The notes below the pieces were generated by a model. That model was not told the origin of the DNA and made no database searches. It saw only the letters and a list, made by a program, of their open reading frames with translations. Positions 55,293-64,000 of a stretch of DNA of 64,000 bases are shown one piece after another. Numbering within the stretch: position 1 is the stretch's first letter; every line of letters starts with the position of its first letter. Where the stretch lies: assembly GCF_036884655.1 (NCBI RefSeq), contig NC_088357.1, positions 5,137,001-5,201,000 on the forward strand, given 5' to 3'. Made by a program: the position numbers and the translations under genes. Origin of the DNA: Musa acuminata AAA Group (lineage: Eukaryota; Streptophyta; Magnoliopsida; Zingiberales; Musaceae).

Positions 55293-56525
55293 GGTACTTT
55301 AGGTAGATTGTGATCTACAAACTAAATATTGTGTTTCTTCTTTTAATATCGAGTGCCGGCCCTTGCTTGTGGAATGATGTTTCTTGATCTTCTGGTTGAG
55401 CGTCATTAACCGGCGATTCATCACGGTTTCAGAAGACATTGGCTTGTTCCTATGATCTTTTTTATTTGAGTACTGTCCGCAGTAGGTGGGAGAGGTTTTG
55501 CTCTTCTTAGATTTGGGGTTCAAACGAGTTCTTTAGACGGTAATAAAGTGGTTCTTCTGGTGTATTATTTGGTTGAAGGATCTTTTTGTCTCTTGTTCGC
55601 AATTGATGTAACGGTTTAGAGGAAATTTTGAGTTATCCATCTTTAAATCCTTGTGAGAACGTTGGTTTCGATTTTATGTATGATTTGATTAATGCGATGT
55701 TGTTAAAGTTACCCCGTTGATCCTATTCACGATTTTGTAATTTTAATCGAATTTGACATTGCAGTTAGAACAAGAGATCAGAGTTCTGATGTGATCTTTA
55801 AGGATTTACATAGATCTCTTATAATCTTCAAGTATATGGAATAACATTGTAGAGATGCATGTTGATTACATTTTCTTTCGGCATGAATCAAATAATAATT
55901 TCATTTGAAACTGCCTCTGAAAAGGTAACGTATGTATTGGCACATTGTATTCATCACTTCCCTTGCATGGTAATAATTCCTTGATTTTCTTTTTGTGATT
56001 TTAAAAGTTGTGGCATAGTATCAAGTCTGGTTTACAATCCAAACAGATGGAAACAAAGAAGAAAAAGCCAAAAGAAAAAAAAAAAAAAGAGAACGATTAC
56101 ATATAATTTTATGTCTGTCATTTTACTAGGTTACCTACACCGATAAGAGCATTAAGAGTGAGAAAATCTAAGATGTGCTGCAACTCCAAATTTTCAATCA
56201 GTCTTTATTCACTTTTTTCAGATTTTTTTAATAGCAATTGAATGGTGATGATGCCACTCTAATCCTAGTGTTTTAACGAATTGGGTTTTGTTCCACAAGT
56301 CCCCATGAGTAGCAGTTGACTGAGCAAAATTACCATAATATTAATTGGCGTTGAATTTTCCAATGCTTTAGAATATTTCTCTGGTATATGGTTATGGAAC
56401 TTGTGATATGTCAGTCAAAGTTTATTATAAAACCATGCGACCTTTATTATTTTTAAATTTTCTTTTCTTTTCTAGCCTATTAAATTTAGTCTAATACAAC
56501 AATTGAGCCAAAATTTTCAACCTAA

Positions 56526-63972
<7,447 letters not shown>

Positions 63973-64000
63973 TGATTTTTCTTCTGATGGACCAATATAT

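Overview
This window is nuclear DNA of a flowering plant. Genes are split by many AT-rich introns, there are (CT)n and (TA)n microsatellites, and every recognisable product belongs to a plant family. Gene content and a GTACCG-rich MITE suggest a commelinid monocot, perhaps banana-like or palm-like; that placement is inference. No prokaryotic, organellar or viral segment was seen.

Layout, left to right: a BIR1-like LRR receptor (pseudo)kinase at 3737-5736; an intronless PPR protein with a damaged DYW tail at 7543-9987; a small Lys/Ser/Arg-rich nuclear-type protein in five exons at 11774-16502; V-ATPase subunit H in eleven exons at 17917-25897; a small basic protein, the only minus-strand gene, at 27170-27478; a TBC-domain Rab GAP in ten coding exons at 30842-36411; a SANT-like/DUF3755 protein in seven exons at 39038-45682; a DUF936 protein in four exons at 49224-54331; and the first fourteen coding exons of a GH116 (GBA2-type) glucosylceramidase from 56565, which runs off the right edge. 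Exon joins were worked out by hand from splice signals and conserved protein sequence; reading frames close across every join except one in the VHA-H gene.

The genes are unrelated housekeeping, signalling and organelle-RNA genes and do not form a pathway; this is ordinary euchromatin. The spacers hold promoters, microsatellites and remnants of short DNA transposons. I did not find a novel multi-gene system.

The points most worth a second look are: clustered lesions confined to the DYW domain of the PPR gene; a VHA-H donor site lacking one base; two GC-AG introns; a well-delimited 271-bp hAT-type MITE with an 8-bp target duplication, plus an older probable relative inside a glucosylceramidase intron; and paired palindromic promoter motifs (TGACGTCA/TGACGTGA and duplicated GGTGATCACC).
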